A DNA stretch of 64,000 nucleotides from Chamaecyparis obtusa (taxonomy: Eukaryota; Streptophyta; Pinopsida; Cupressales; Cupressaceae): NCBI GenBank assembly GCA_027943335.1, contig BSBK01006385.1, positions 620,001 to 684,000 on the forward strand, read 5' to 3'. The position numbers and the translations under genes are program-made. Below are positions 1 through 9,925 of this stretch, piece after piece (the stretch's first letter is position 1; the number at the start of each line of letters is the position of its first letter). Under the pieces are notes generated by a model, which searched no databases, had not been told where the DNA came from, and saw nothing but the letters and a program-made list of their open reading frames with translations.

Positions 1-165
1 CATGTCAATGTGAGAGGAACATCATCCCTATTCTTTCTCTCACATTCCAACTACATCCACCTTTCTCTCAGCTCCTTCAACCAAGTCAATCCTAGCCCTA
101 GGATCTTCCACCTTTCATTCTCAACTGTAGGATTGTGCCACCTAGGCCTAGATCCTCCAAAACTC

Positions 166-173
166 TATAAAAG
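166..173 (+). promoter_or_regulatory. LTR TATA box
   Basis: TATAAAAG lies in a C/T-rich context and is identical in the other LTR at 16118-16125. This is the expected core promoter of the LTR, with transcription likely starting some 25-35 bases downstream. The start site is inferred. Confidence 0.7.
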
Positions 174-219
174 GAGCCTCATTTCCCATTTGAGAGCTAA
201 TAGGTATTTTTTTGATAAC

Positions 220-276
220 AAGCATCCAAGCATCCAAGCATTCAAGCATCCAAGCATTCAAGCAATCAAGCATTCC
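220..276 (+). repeat. Short tandem repeat just downstream of the TATA box
   Basis: About six head-to-tail copies of AAGCATCC, AAGCATTC or AAGCAATC, 8-9 bases each. They lie where the R/U5 region should begin, and the other LTR carries an identical copy at 16172-16228. Confidence 0.8.
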
Positions 277-671
277 ATAGCAATCACCATTTCATTTGCA
301 TTTCATCCATTAGTTTGCATAAGCTATTGTGCACTCAATTTTATTCAATCTCCACACTTTGGTAGCATCTTGGGAGAAGGCTTCATTTTGGAAATCTGAG
401 AGCTCAACATCTTTAAGAAATCAAAGCTAGGAGGACAATGGAGACAAGCTGCATGGTGGGTGAAGGTAATTAAATTAGTTTCATCATTTTATAGTTACTT
501 TGCATTCTTCATTGTGTTTGCATTATATAGATTCATTGGCTTTAATAGTTAATTTATCATTTCTAGTTGTTAGACATCTAATTTGCATACATTTTTGGCA
601 CTAGAAGGAGGGCCAGCCTCCATTTTTAACATTTTATTTTTTTAGTTTTTCATGTGTAGATGTTTCCAGGT

Positions 672-940
672 TGTTTCTGCGCATTCATTCACAATTACTG
701 CGCATTCATTCATCTATGCTGCGCATTCATTTTCGACCACATCAGTCATTTTCTATCTTTCCCATTTTCATTTTGATTAAAATCTATGCATTTGTTCCAC
801 GTTCCTACGCATTTGTTCAGATTTTTTGCGCATACATTCAATTTTCTGCACTTACATTACATTTTGCTGTGCAATAATTATTCTGTTCTACGCATCTATT
901 TAATAATCTTGCGCATTGATTCACTGTTATTGCACATTTG
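672..940 (+). repeat. TGCGCAT motif array, cluster 1
   Basis: About eleven copies of TGCGCATT followed by (T/C)ATT or TGTT-like bases, spaced roughly 20 bases apart. Decayed forms include TACGCAT, TGTGCA and TGCACAT. It lies inside the LTR and is present in both LTR copies. Confidence 0.75.
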
Positions 941-2048
941 TTATTGACAGTTTTTAGATTAAAATTTTTGATTTATTTTGATTTTAGCTAACCTTTATCA
1001 AGTTTTTGTTTGTTCTCGTAGCTTTTAGGCTATTTTGCAGGATGTTTAGTTGAAGACCCTATTGCTAAAATTTCTAACATATTTCTTTGCAGGGATTCCT
1101 AAAGGGTTTGCAAAATAAACTATAATCTCATTTGGGCTTAAAATACGACATGTTTTTGCTTTGTGTGTCTTCCTTAGTATAGATTCAAGTGTCTATTGTG
1201 TTTTTCTTAATAGCATATTTGTAATCCCAAAATTATAACAACGCATCCTCTCCCCTCGCCATTTGTGGACCTTGGGTGTAAGAGAAACTATTATAATTTT
1301 TAGAGGGCAGTCTTTGGTGGGAAAAGAGGTACTCACCCCAAGGAACGACCCATCCAATAACAGGCTAAAGCCAAGCCCTTCCAAACCGGTATATAAAAAA
1401 TGCTAATGTGATTAGTCTCACATTAGACAGGTGTGAATTCATTGTGGCAACCAAAATCTCCTCCAGTACCCTAGTGGTGCATTAAAGTCCTACTTAGTAG
1501 AGGTGAAAGCCTTACTTTGAAAGGATTGGGAGAGCCCCCTTAATTGGGAAAATGACTTGATCACAACCACCTGAATAAATGTCCTTACTAAAAACTTTTG
1601 TTTAGTGGCCAAAAACCTTCTATCTGCTGGCTCAAGGAGTCACCCAAGCTCGTGAAGACACCCCACATTACTCACGGTTCATAGTAGAGATAGCAGTTCT
1701 TTGGGAAGTAATGACCCATTGAATTCAGAACTTCGTGTGCCTGAGAAGTGAGTGCACTGTAAGGAGGAGCCCGTGCCTCCAAGTTCCTAGGCTGTCCACT
1801 ATGAATTTGCGTGGCTGGATTTTATTATCCTAGTGGGGATTCAGCAGATATTGTCCTTGCCAACCATAGGATTGTAAGCATGTTTGTGCATTCATATTAG
1901 CATAGTTAGATTAACATCATTTCTATCTTGTGTGCGTATGTTTATGCATTTTTCACTTTGCCAAAAACAAAAACAAAAAACAAAAAAAACAAAACCAGCC
2001 AACACTAGGAAAATCCAAAACATTTCAATTCAGATCAAAATTTCAACA

Positions 2049-2240
2049 CCTGCGCATATATCAAATCTTTCTGCGCATTTGATCAAATTTGCTGCGCATT
2101 TATCAAAATTTTTTTTGCATCTGTTCAGACTGTCTGCGCTTTTGATTATTACCAGTCGCATCTGTTACATATTTCTACGCATCTATTTCATTTTGTTGTG
2201 CATTGATCAATCTGTCCTGCGCATTTGTTGCTGCGCATTT
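2049..2240 (+). repeat. TGCGCAT motif array, cluster 2
   Basis: About ten further copies of the TGCGCATTTGATC/TGCGCATCTGTT type of unit at roughly 18-20 base spacing. Only the first four are kept in the truncated right LTR (18003-18075). Confidence 0.75.
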
Positions 2241-2715
2241 ACAACAGTGAGCATTTCCACAAACTTTGCAATTTTCAAAATAACTTTTTCAGATACCCAT
2301 TTTCATCCTTAGTAAGATTCTAGAGAAACAGTCAAGTTACACAGACCTTTGATCTTTAGTTTGACCATTCATCACTTTTCATCATTCCTTCATCAAGATT
2401 CATCAAACCATTTGTTTTTTCTTCCAAATCTTTGCAATTTTTGATTTTGTGTTGAAACATTATCTTATCCATTAGATTTTTATCTTTGTGAGTTTACCAT
2501 ATCAGGATATATCATCCTTCATCATCAAACTTGCTTAGGTTATTATCTCTTGATTTCTCTTTGTCATATCATAGTGAGATCTATACCTCCTATTGACTTA
2601 GAGTTTATCAAGTTGTCTTATCACTTTTCAACACATTTCAATATCTTTCCTATCAATCACTTTCCATATTTTCTCATCAAAAATCTTTCATTCCCCAATC
2701 AATTCTTTCAATTTT
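2130..2715 (+). other. LTR end or untranslated leader of element 1
   Basis: T/C-rich DNA between the last base shared with the right LTR and the gag ATG. It holds the rest of motif cluster 2 and then low-complexity TTCATCA-type sequence. I find no Met-tRNA-type or TGGCGCC-type primer binding site here, so the exact LTR end is unknown. Confidence 0.5.
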
Positions 2716-4497
2716 ATGGTTCAAACTCGATCTCAAAAATTTAAACAAGCCACCAATCCAAAATCCCTAGACAAGATGGAAGGCAATACCAATAACGAAG
2801 CAAATGCTTGGCCTGAAGCTCCTAAGAAACCTTCACTTTTTACATCCACTGATGAACCCACCGATGAAGAACTTAGGGAAGCTTCACAAGATCCTCAATT
2901 TTATCATGTCATGGAAAGACTCTTAGGCTTGGATAAAGAGATGTATTTTCTCATGCTTGCTCAAAAAGGATCTAAGTTACCAAGTGATTTTGATGTTTCT
3001 TATCTTAGAGAACCAGCTCACACAAATAATCAACAAATTCCTAAAGGTTCTCAAGATACTCATGAAGCAAAGGAAACCAATTAGCAATCCAATGCTTCTC
3101 ATAGTCATGAACAACACACTATTTCTCAAAATGATCAGCCAAATCATGCTTCACAAAATAATGCTTCTCACAACAATGTTTCCCAGAATTCTCAAGGAAA
3201 CACACCATCTTTGGATCCCATCCTACAACAAATCCAAATGCTTCAACAACAAATCCGTGACATCCAAACTGGATCATCAACAAAGAAGTATTCCTTGGAT
3301 GATATATGTCCTTATCCTTTTGATAAGAATTTAGCAATGATTCCATTCCCTCCTCATTTTGAGGTACCAAAATTTGACAAATACAAAGGGAATTCAGATC
3401 CACAAGATCATATTCGTGAGTTTTGTGCTGCTTGTATTGAAGTCGCTCATAATGACACTTATCTTATGCGACTATTTCCATGAAGTTTAGGAGGACAAGC
3501 CATGGAATGGTTCTCCAAACTACCCCCAGGCATCAAATCTTTCAATGAGCTTCTTGACAAATTTGTGACTCATTATTCGTATAACATCAAACATGAGGTC
3601 ACTATGCTTAATCTTTGCAATGCACATCAAAAGAATGGAGAACCTTTCCTTACTTTTTTGCAAAGATGGCATCAATTTTTTTCTAAATATCCACGAACAA
3701 TTCCTGAACAAGAAAAGATGGATATTTTTGTGCATAACCTGACACCATAAATGAGTTATAGGTTGTAATTGCAATGTCCACCAAATTTCAATAAGCTCAT
3801 AGAAAATGGTATCAAGATTGAGGAAGCCATGGTCCGAAAAGGTGAGATTAAAGTTTATTCTAAAGACAATGCTGGATCTTCAAATTCCAATTCCAACAAC
3901 TATAACAATGACAAATCCAAGTTTTGGAATAAAAACAAAAACATTGTCAATGATGGGATTGTTGATAATCGTAATGTGAAACCAACGCAACCCCTTCTTA
4001 ATCTCACTAGTTAGGCCAATGCTACTCAAGGAACTTACAACAATAAATCATCAAATCAAAATACCAACAAGGATTCATCTAAACCAAGATTGCCTTTTAT
4101 GTCACCTCGAAGAAACTTTACTCCTTTGGGGGAATCTCTCGAATCAGCATTACAGAAGTTAATCACAAAGAAACTCATTACGCTTCCTAAAATGAAAGAT
4201 TTTGAACCTAGAGTAAAGACTTCTTGGTGGAATGAGAATGATTATTGAAAATTTCACAAAGGCAGAGGACATCAAACAAATGATTGCAAAAGACTCAAAA
4301 ATGTAATCCAAGATTTAATCGAAAGCGGTGAAATTGGTGTTGACGGACATGTCTCAAACGAATCACATATAGCTTTCAAAGATCCACTTCTTGAGCATGA
4401 AAAAGGGGGTTCTTCCAACAATAAGGGTGACAATCAAGCTAATTATAACTCCACTCCCTATCGATATGTTGGTAACATTTCTGAATGTCATCCTTCT
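2716..4497 (+). pseudogene. gag: gag polyprotein, Ty3/gypsy (Tat), broken by stops
   Basis: Structural capsid/nucleocapsid region of element 1, which would package the element RNA in cytoplasmic particles. It starts at an ATG reading MVQTRSQKFKQ, after the leader. The capsid core is clear: FDKYKGNSDPQDHIREFC, then SLGGQAMEWFSKLPPG and the GEPFLTFLQRW stretch, as in the retrotransposon gag family. An Asn-rich, low-complexity tail follows. Near the end a Tyr/His/Cys knuckle-like segment (KFHKGRGHQTNDC) has a TGA where its first Cys would be expected. One frame runs throughout with no frameshift, but in-frame stops lie at 3082, 3481, 3748, 3766, 4012 and 4246. The same frame continues into the protease, so gag and protease were one ORF. 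Confidence 0.88.
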
Positions 4498-5625
4498 ATG
4501 TATTATGCCAATGTTATTACCATCAAAGAAAAATTAGAGAGTCAAATAGTTCAAGCAACTACTCGTGCTCAAGCCAAAGTTACTCTTCAAGGAGTCCAGT
4601 GTAAACCAAGTACTACACAAAATAAGTTCGTTTATGTCCCAAAGTCTATCCCAAATACTTCCAACCAGTACAATCTTTTGGAACAACTCAAGAAAACACC
4701 TGCCCAGATATCCATCTTAGAGCTTTTGCATCTTTCCCCATCTCACAAAGATATCCTTGTAAAAGCTCTCTTAGAGACCCAGGTTCCAACAACTCTAGAT
4801 CCTGATCAATTTCAAGCTATGGTGGGCCATTTAACAACCCCACACTATTTTTCCTTTACTGAAAATGATGATTTAGCCATTACCCAACCTCATAATGCTC
4901 CCTTACATATCGAAGTCCTTGTTCAAAATCACAAGATTAAAAGAGTATTAATAGATGGGGGAGCTGGCTTGAATATCTGCACGTTAAAGTTAGTCCTTGC
5001 ATTGGGATTTTTTGAGAATGCCATTGATCCAAAAAAGAAAATCACAATAAAAGCCTATGATGAGGAAGAGAGATCATCCAAGGGGTCCATTGTTCTTCCA
5101 ATTAGAATTGGTCCTATTGTCAAAGATGTATCTTGTCAAGTTCTGGACATGGATCTTGCTTATAATATTCTTTTGGGAAGACCATGGATTCATTCCATGC
5201 AAGCTATGCCATCAACTTATCACCAATGTATAAAATTCCCTCACAATGGTTAGGAGATCACTATCAAAGGAGATTCTAATCCTTTTCAATATTGTAGCAA
5301 TGTGAAGATTTTTGATTCTTTGGTTCCCTATAATCGTACTGGATCTTCTGCAACTACACCCGGTAACCCTAGTAATATAGCATCAACTTCTAAATCAGAT
5401 GGGATCAAGATAGACATCAAAGAAAGAAGTATGGGAGAATATACTTTAGGTCAAGCTCTTTGTATCACTGAGTTACCTTTATCTCCCAAATCATATGGTA
5501 GATCTTTGATCACTAAACAACAATCAGAACCCCCTTTCACACTTGTTTATAACACATTTATAAGTGGGGGCACAATATCCAAAGAGGCAGCTGAGCGTAA
5601 TGCAAATTATTGGCTTAAGACATAG
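4498..5625 (+). pseudogene. Aspartic protease region of element 1
   Basis: It continues the gag frame. A conserved lead-in reads QFQAMVGHLTTPHY, then PHNAPLHIEV, followed by the protease core RVLIDGGAGLNIC, in which D-G-G-A stands for the usual D-(S/T)-G-A active site. The downstream ILLGRPWIH motif is the second protease landmark seen in plant gypsy elements. After it come IKIDIKERSMGEYTLGQA and a Pro-rich segment shared with the inner element near 33.9 kb. In-frame stops lie at 5251 (TAG) and 5623 (TAG). The protease would cut the polyprotein in trans or as a homodimer; with the gag stops upstream it cannot be made from this copy. Confidence 0.85.
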
Positions 5626-5639
5626 AAGATTGAAGAGGA

Positions 5640-6470
5640 TCTTAAACATGAATGTATATCACCTGATGTGTGTGGAAAGGGTATACTTTGCTACAAAAGA
5701 TGGGATATCAAGGTGTTGGACCTCTAGGGTTACAAAGAGAAGGTGTTATAAAACCAATTTTGCAAAATCCCAATTATCAAAGAGACACTACAGGATTAGG
5801 ATATAAAGGTGAAGAACCACAAGAACCAAAAGGAAAAGAAAAAATACCACCTTTTCATGAGACATCTCAAGCTCTTGCCTTACAATTCAGAAAGCATGGT
5901 ATGTATGTAGATCCAGAAAAACAAAGGATAGCTCAAAGAATCATTGATAGACTTGAAGAAAATGATGATTCTGATTCTAATGATTATGAATGGGATTCCT
6001 TATCTAATTATACTGAAGAAATAGGAGTCAATGTTGTCCATCAATATAGTAATGATTACCATGAGGGTGAGAGTTCAACGAGTGACTCACTAGGATTGGT
6101 CCCACGTAATACTACTCATGTTGATCGTGAGTGAAGTGAGCATTATCTTGTGACAAATGATTCAGATGAGAGTATGGAAATAGACCTCGCTGATACTATC
6201 ATAAACCTTGACAACTTTTCCATTCATACCATCTCTGCTTTTGAAACCGACCCAAATGATCCAATGCCCCTTGTCCATCCTGACCTTATCGATTGGGATT
6301 CTCCCGATCACCCAGAACTTGATGTCTTCCATAATGATGACATGATCATTAACTATCTTGGCATTAGGGATCATTTACCACCAAGGGATCACAAGTCAGG
6401 ATTTCTGATAGAACTCAATGACATGGCCTATTTTGGAGAGAGTGCAATCCTTTTAGTCATAAAAATATAA
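5640..6470 (+). pseudogene. G-patch-like spacer between protease and RT
   Basis: The reading frame shifts once near 5640-5670. It then reads QKMGYQGVGPLGLQREG, followed about 20 residues later by TTGLGYKG. This Gly pattern is that of a G-patch, a short RNA/protein-binding domain that sits between protease and RT in several retroelements and some retroviruses. Next comes an acidic segment with YEWDSLSNYTEEIGVNVVH, which matches a segment of the inner element (AEWDSISDATTEIPVDAMH near 33.3 kb). A TGA lies at 6132, and another frame change near 6470-6506 precedes RT. The G-patch call rests on Gly spacing only. Confidence 0.6.
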
Positions 6471-6505
6471 AAATAATCAGTAGATCTAATGGTGAAAACC
6501 ACTCA

Positions 6506-8110
6506 GTGGCAGTATTAGATCCAAAAATAGTAAAAAGAAAAGACGCATCTGATGGTGAAAACCTCTCTGAGGTGCCTAACGATGGAAGGATTGACACTCT
6601 TCCCAACTATCTAGATCGAGAGCAATCTGCCATTCTTATAGAACCAACAGTATCACTTAACATTGGAACAGAAGAGTCTCCACGCATCCTCAAAGTAGCA
6701 ACATCCTTGATAGAATCAGAGAAAGAAGCTTTTGCAAAATTCTTCAGAAAAAGACAAATCAACTTTGCTTGGTCCTATGCTGATATGCCTGGTTTGGACC
6801 CCAATCTCATTATGCATCATTTATCTATCAAACCAAGTGTAAAACCAGTTAAGCAGAAGCTCTGCAAAATGCATCCTCACATTGCTCTAATGGTGAAAGA
6901 AGAATTGAAGCAGCTCCTAGATGTTGGATTCATTTGGGCTATTGATTATGCTGAGTGGATTTCAAATATTATTCCGGTTTCAAAACCAGACAAATCTATC
7001 AGGATTTGTATTGATTTTTGAGATCTTAATAAAGCTTGTCTAAAAGATGACTTCCCTTTGCCAAATATTGATATGATTGTTGACCTAACAGCTGGGCATG
7101 AGATGTTATCATTAATGGATGGATTTTATGGCTATAACCAAATCAAGATTGCACCAGAAGACCAGGAAAAAATTGCTTTTACTTGTCCATGGGGTACATA
7201 CTGCTGGAATGTGATGCCATTTGGCCTCAAAAATGCTGGAGCAACTTACCAAAGAGCCATGACCATGATCTTTCATGACATGATGCATACCATCATGGAA
7301 GATTATGTTGATGACATTTTAGCAAAATCCAAAGACAGAGCTGGTCATTTGAGAGTGTTGGATAGAATATTCACCCGAATGGAAAAATATCAGATTCGAC
7401 TCAATCCAAAGAAATGTGCATTCGGGGTCACATCTGGCAAACTGTTAGGGTACATTGTCTTAGCTAAAGGAATCGAAGTAGATCCAGAAAAGGTTAAAGC
7501 AATATTGGAGATGGCTTCCCCCACTAACATCAATCAGCTAAGATCTTTACAGGGGCATCTACAATCCATCTGAAGATTTGTTTCTCAACTAGTAGATCGC
7601 AGTCATCCCTTTCAACATTTGCTGCATAAAAATATCTTATTCCAATGGGATGATAAGTGTGAGGAAGCTTTTAACAAAATCAAGTAGTATCTAGAAAATC
7701 CTCCAACTCTGATGTCACCAATTCTGGGCAAGCCACTCTTGCTCTACATTTCAGCCATGATAGCCTCATTAGGTGCTCTTCTCACTTAGCAAGATCATGA
7801 AGGAAAAGAAAAAGCCATCTACTACATTAGTCGCACTTTAGTGGGATATGAGTTAAACTATTCCCCTATTGAAAGAGCATGTCTGGCTATTTTATTTGCT
7901 TCACAGAAGTGGTGACATTACATGTTGTCACATTCTACTCAGCTTATTGCAAAGATTGATCCTTTAAAGTATTTGTTAAGCAAGACTGCATTGACAGGCA
8001 GGTTGGCTAAGTGGGTCATGCTACTTAGTGAGTTTGATATTGAATATGTAGACAGGAAGGCTATCAAAGGTCAAGTGATCATAGATCAGCTAGCTGATGC
8101 TCCATTAATG
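6506..8110 (+). pseudogene. pol: Reverse transcriptase and first RNase H, Ty3/gypsy Tat
   Basis: RT copies the element RNA into DNA. Visible motifs in order: YADMPGLDPNLIMHHL (entry to RT), ISNIIPVSKPDKSIRICIDF, LMDGFYGYNQIKIAPEDQEK, PFGLKNAGATYQRAM, and the catalytic box YVDDIL. The first Asp (in LMDGFYGYNQI) and both Asp of the YVDD box are kept. The first RNase H follows: PLLLYISAMIASLGALL, AIYYISRTL, and YSPIERACLAILFA. At its first catalytic position, where an Asp is usual, the sequence reads Ile. One frame without any frameshift from 6506, but stops lie at 7019 (TGA), 7571 (TGA), 7685 (TAG), 7787 (TAG) and 7913 (TGA). Confidence 0.93.
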
Positions 8111-8520
8111 GATGACCAACCTATACACATAGAGTTTCCTGATGCTCATATCTTAGCTTTGTCTACACAAACATGGAAATTATACTTTGATGGCTCATAC
8201 ACTCAACAGGGTTCAGGAGCTGGTATTCTTTTTATCATGCCACAAGGATACACTATTCTGAAATCTTTCAAGTTGTTATTTCCTTGCACCAATAATGTAG
8301 TGGAATATGAGGCTTTGTTGATTGATTTAAAAATGGCTTTACAATGGAACGTATCTGAAATAAATGTCTACAGAGATTCTCAGCTGATTGTTAACTAGGT
8401 TAATGATGATTACCAGACCAAAGATGATAAGTTATTACCATATAAACGTATGGTTGATGACTTTAAAAAGTATTTCTCTGCCATCACTTTTGAGCAGATT
8501 CCTCGGCATGAAAACAAGGC
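8111..8520 (+). pseudogene. Second RNase H domain (aRNH) of Tat pol
   Basis: This stretch sits between the connection region and integrase, in the same frame as RT. It reads LYFDGSYTQQGSGAGILF, then NNVVEYEALLIDLKMAL, then VYRDSQLIVN, giving the Asp-Glu-Asp order of an active RNase H fold. A second, acquired RNase H of this type is the accepted hallmark of the Tat/Ogre lineage. It would remove the RNA strand after first-strand synthesis, alongside or instead of the damaged first domain. A TAG stop at 8396 breaks it near its end. The remaining residues look well kept. Confidence 0.82.
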
Positions 8521-9925
8521 TGCTGATGCCATGGCAATGATTGCTTCTTTATTTGATATAGAAGATACCAAGGCCCGTTTTGAGTTCTTGGTGGAATCCC
8601 TAACTTGTCCTGCATATGATGACCCTAACATGAGTATTATATGTCATCTGATTGGACATGACTCCCCAACCTATGGAAAGATCTATTCTTACCTCAAAGA
8701 TAACACTTTACCTCCTGACCTATCTCACAATCAAAAACAAAATTTTCTCCGCCAAACCTCCCGCTATATCTTAATATTTGACACCCTTTATCGATGAGGT
8801 TTTGATGGTACTCTCCTGCGATGTCTCGAACATGATGAAGCTCAACTTTCCTTACGTGATGTACATGAAGGTATTTGTGGGACACATTCAAGTGGTCCCT
8901 CTTTGGCTAAGAATCTCATGCGTATGGGTTATTATTGGCCTACCATGGAAGCAGACTCCTTTCATTTTGCTAGGGCATGCAAAAAATGTCAGATACATGG
9001 AAACCTTATCCATGCTCCAGCTCAAGAGTTACATCCTTTTACAACTACTTTACCATTTAGTCGGCGGGGACTCAACCTCATGGGTGCTATCAATCCTCCA
9101 TCTTCCAATGACCACAAATGGATTCTCATTGCCACAGAATACTTCACTAAATGGATTGAGGCCGTTCCATTAATTACCGCCACAGGGAAACAAATCTCCA
9201 TGTTTATCTTAAACTATATCATTTTCAGATATGGTATACCTATGTATCTTATCACTGATCATGGGAAATAGTTTCAAAACCAAGACATGGATGACTTGTG
9301 TGCCAAATTCCACATCACCCACAACTATTCCACCATCTACTATCCTCAAGGAAATAGCCAAGTTGAGGCATCAAACAAAATAATTGTTAAAATCCTACAA
9401 AAAACTGTCAATGACGCTGGCCATGATTGGCATCTCCAACTTAATCTAGCCTTATGGGCTTATCGCACTTCCATCCATACTCCTACTGGAGCCACTCCAT
9501 ACTCCCTTGTTTATGGATCTGAATCAGTCCTGCCACTCAAGGTTGAGTTGCCTTCACTTCATGTTACTCTTAAAGATTTAATTCTTGATGAAGAGTATAG
9601 AGTTGCACGCCTGACTAAATTGGAACTCCTAGATGAATGCCGTCAGTGAGCCTATGATCATTTCAAAGTTTATCAGCACCGTCTGTCCCGTCAGTACAAT
9701 AGCAAGATAAAGATTAGAGATTTTCAGTTGGGTGACTTAGTCCTTCGAGAAAATCCAAAGAATCAACAACACCGTGAAAAGAAGGGCAAGTTCAAACCTA
9801 ATTAGTTAGGACCTTTTGTGATTACAACAGTCTATGGTTCTAGAGCTTATCAGTTATCTACACCTGAAGGGGATCCCTTGGATGAACCTCTTAACAACAT
9901 CCATCTCAAGAAGTTCTATCCCTGA
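8521..9925 (+). pseudogene. Integrase of Tat pol, with GPF end motif
   Basis: It continues the pol frame to a natural TGA at 9923. The zinc-binding N-terminus is visible (VHEGICGTH, then ACKKCQIHG, an HHCC pattern). The catalytic core runs through RGLNLMGAI, LITDHGK and YYPQGNSQVEASNK. The second acidic position (D of TDHG) and third (E of QVEAS) are kept, but the first, where Asp is expected, is Asn (GLNLMG). The C-terminus ends with LGPFVITTVYGSRAYQL, the GPF/Y module, and I see no chromodomain. Stops lie at 8795 (TGA), 9269 (TAG), 9647 (TGA) and 9803 (TAG). Confidence 0.92.

Larger units (their letters stand above)
1..2129 (+). repeat. 5' LTR (left end outside the window), element 1
   Basis: It aligns without gaps to 15953-18081, at a constant offset of 15952. 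About 579 bases of the LTR would lie left of the window, by comparison with the right copy. Similarity stops abruptly at 2129/18081 because the right copy is truncated there, so the true LTR end may lie further right. I could not find a convincing primer binding site between 200 and 2716. Open frames inside this region are also LTR sequence, not genes. Confidence 0.9.

Noticed and set aside
10..399. Open frame of 129 codons, repeated at 15899-16351
   Set aside because: It lies wholly inside the LTR across the TATA box and tandem repeat; it is open in both copies only because the copies are nearly identical.
1193..1384. Minus-strand 63-codon frame, also at 17145-17336
   Set aside because: LTR sequence with no protein features; duplicated with the LTR.
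1400..1450. TGGCAACCAAAATC as primer binding site of element 1
   Set aside because: It begins TGG but matches no tRNA 3' end I know, and the same bases lie inside the duplicated LTR (17398), so it cannot be outside the LTR.
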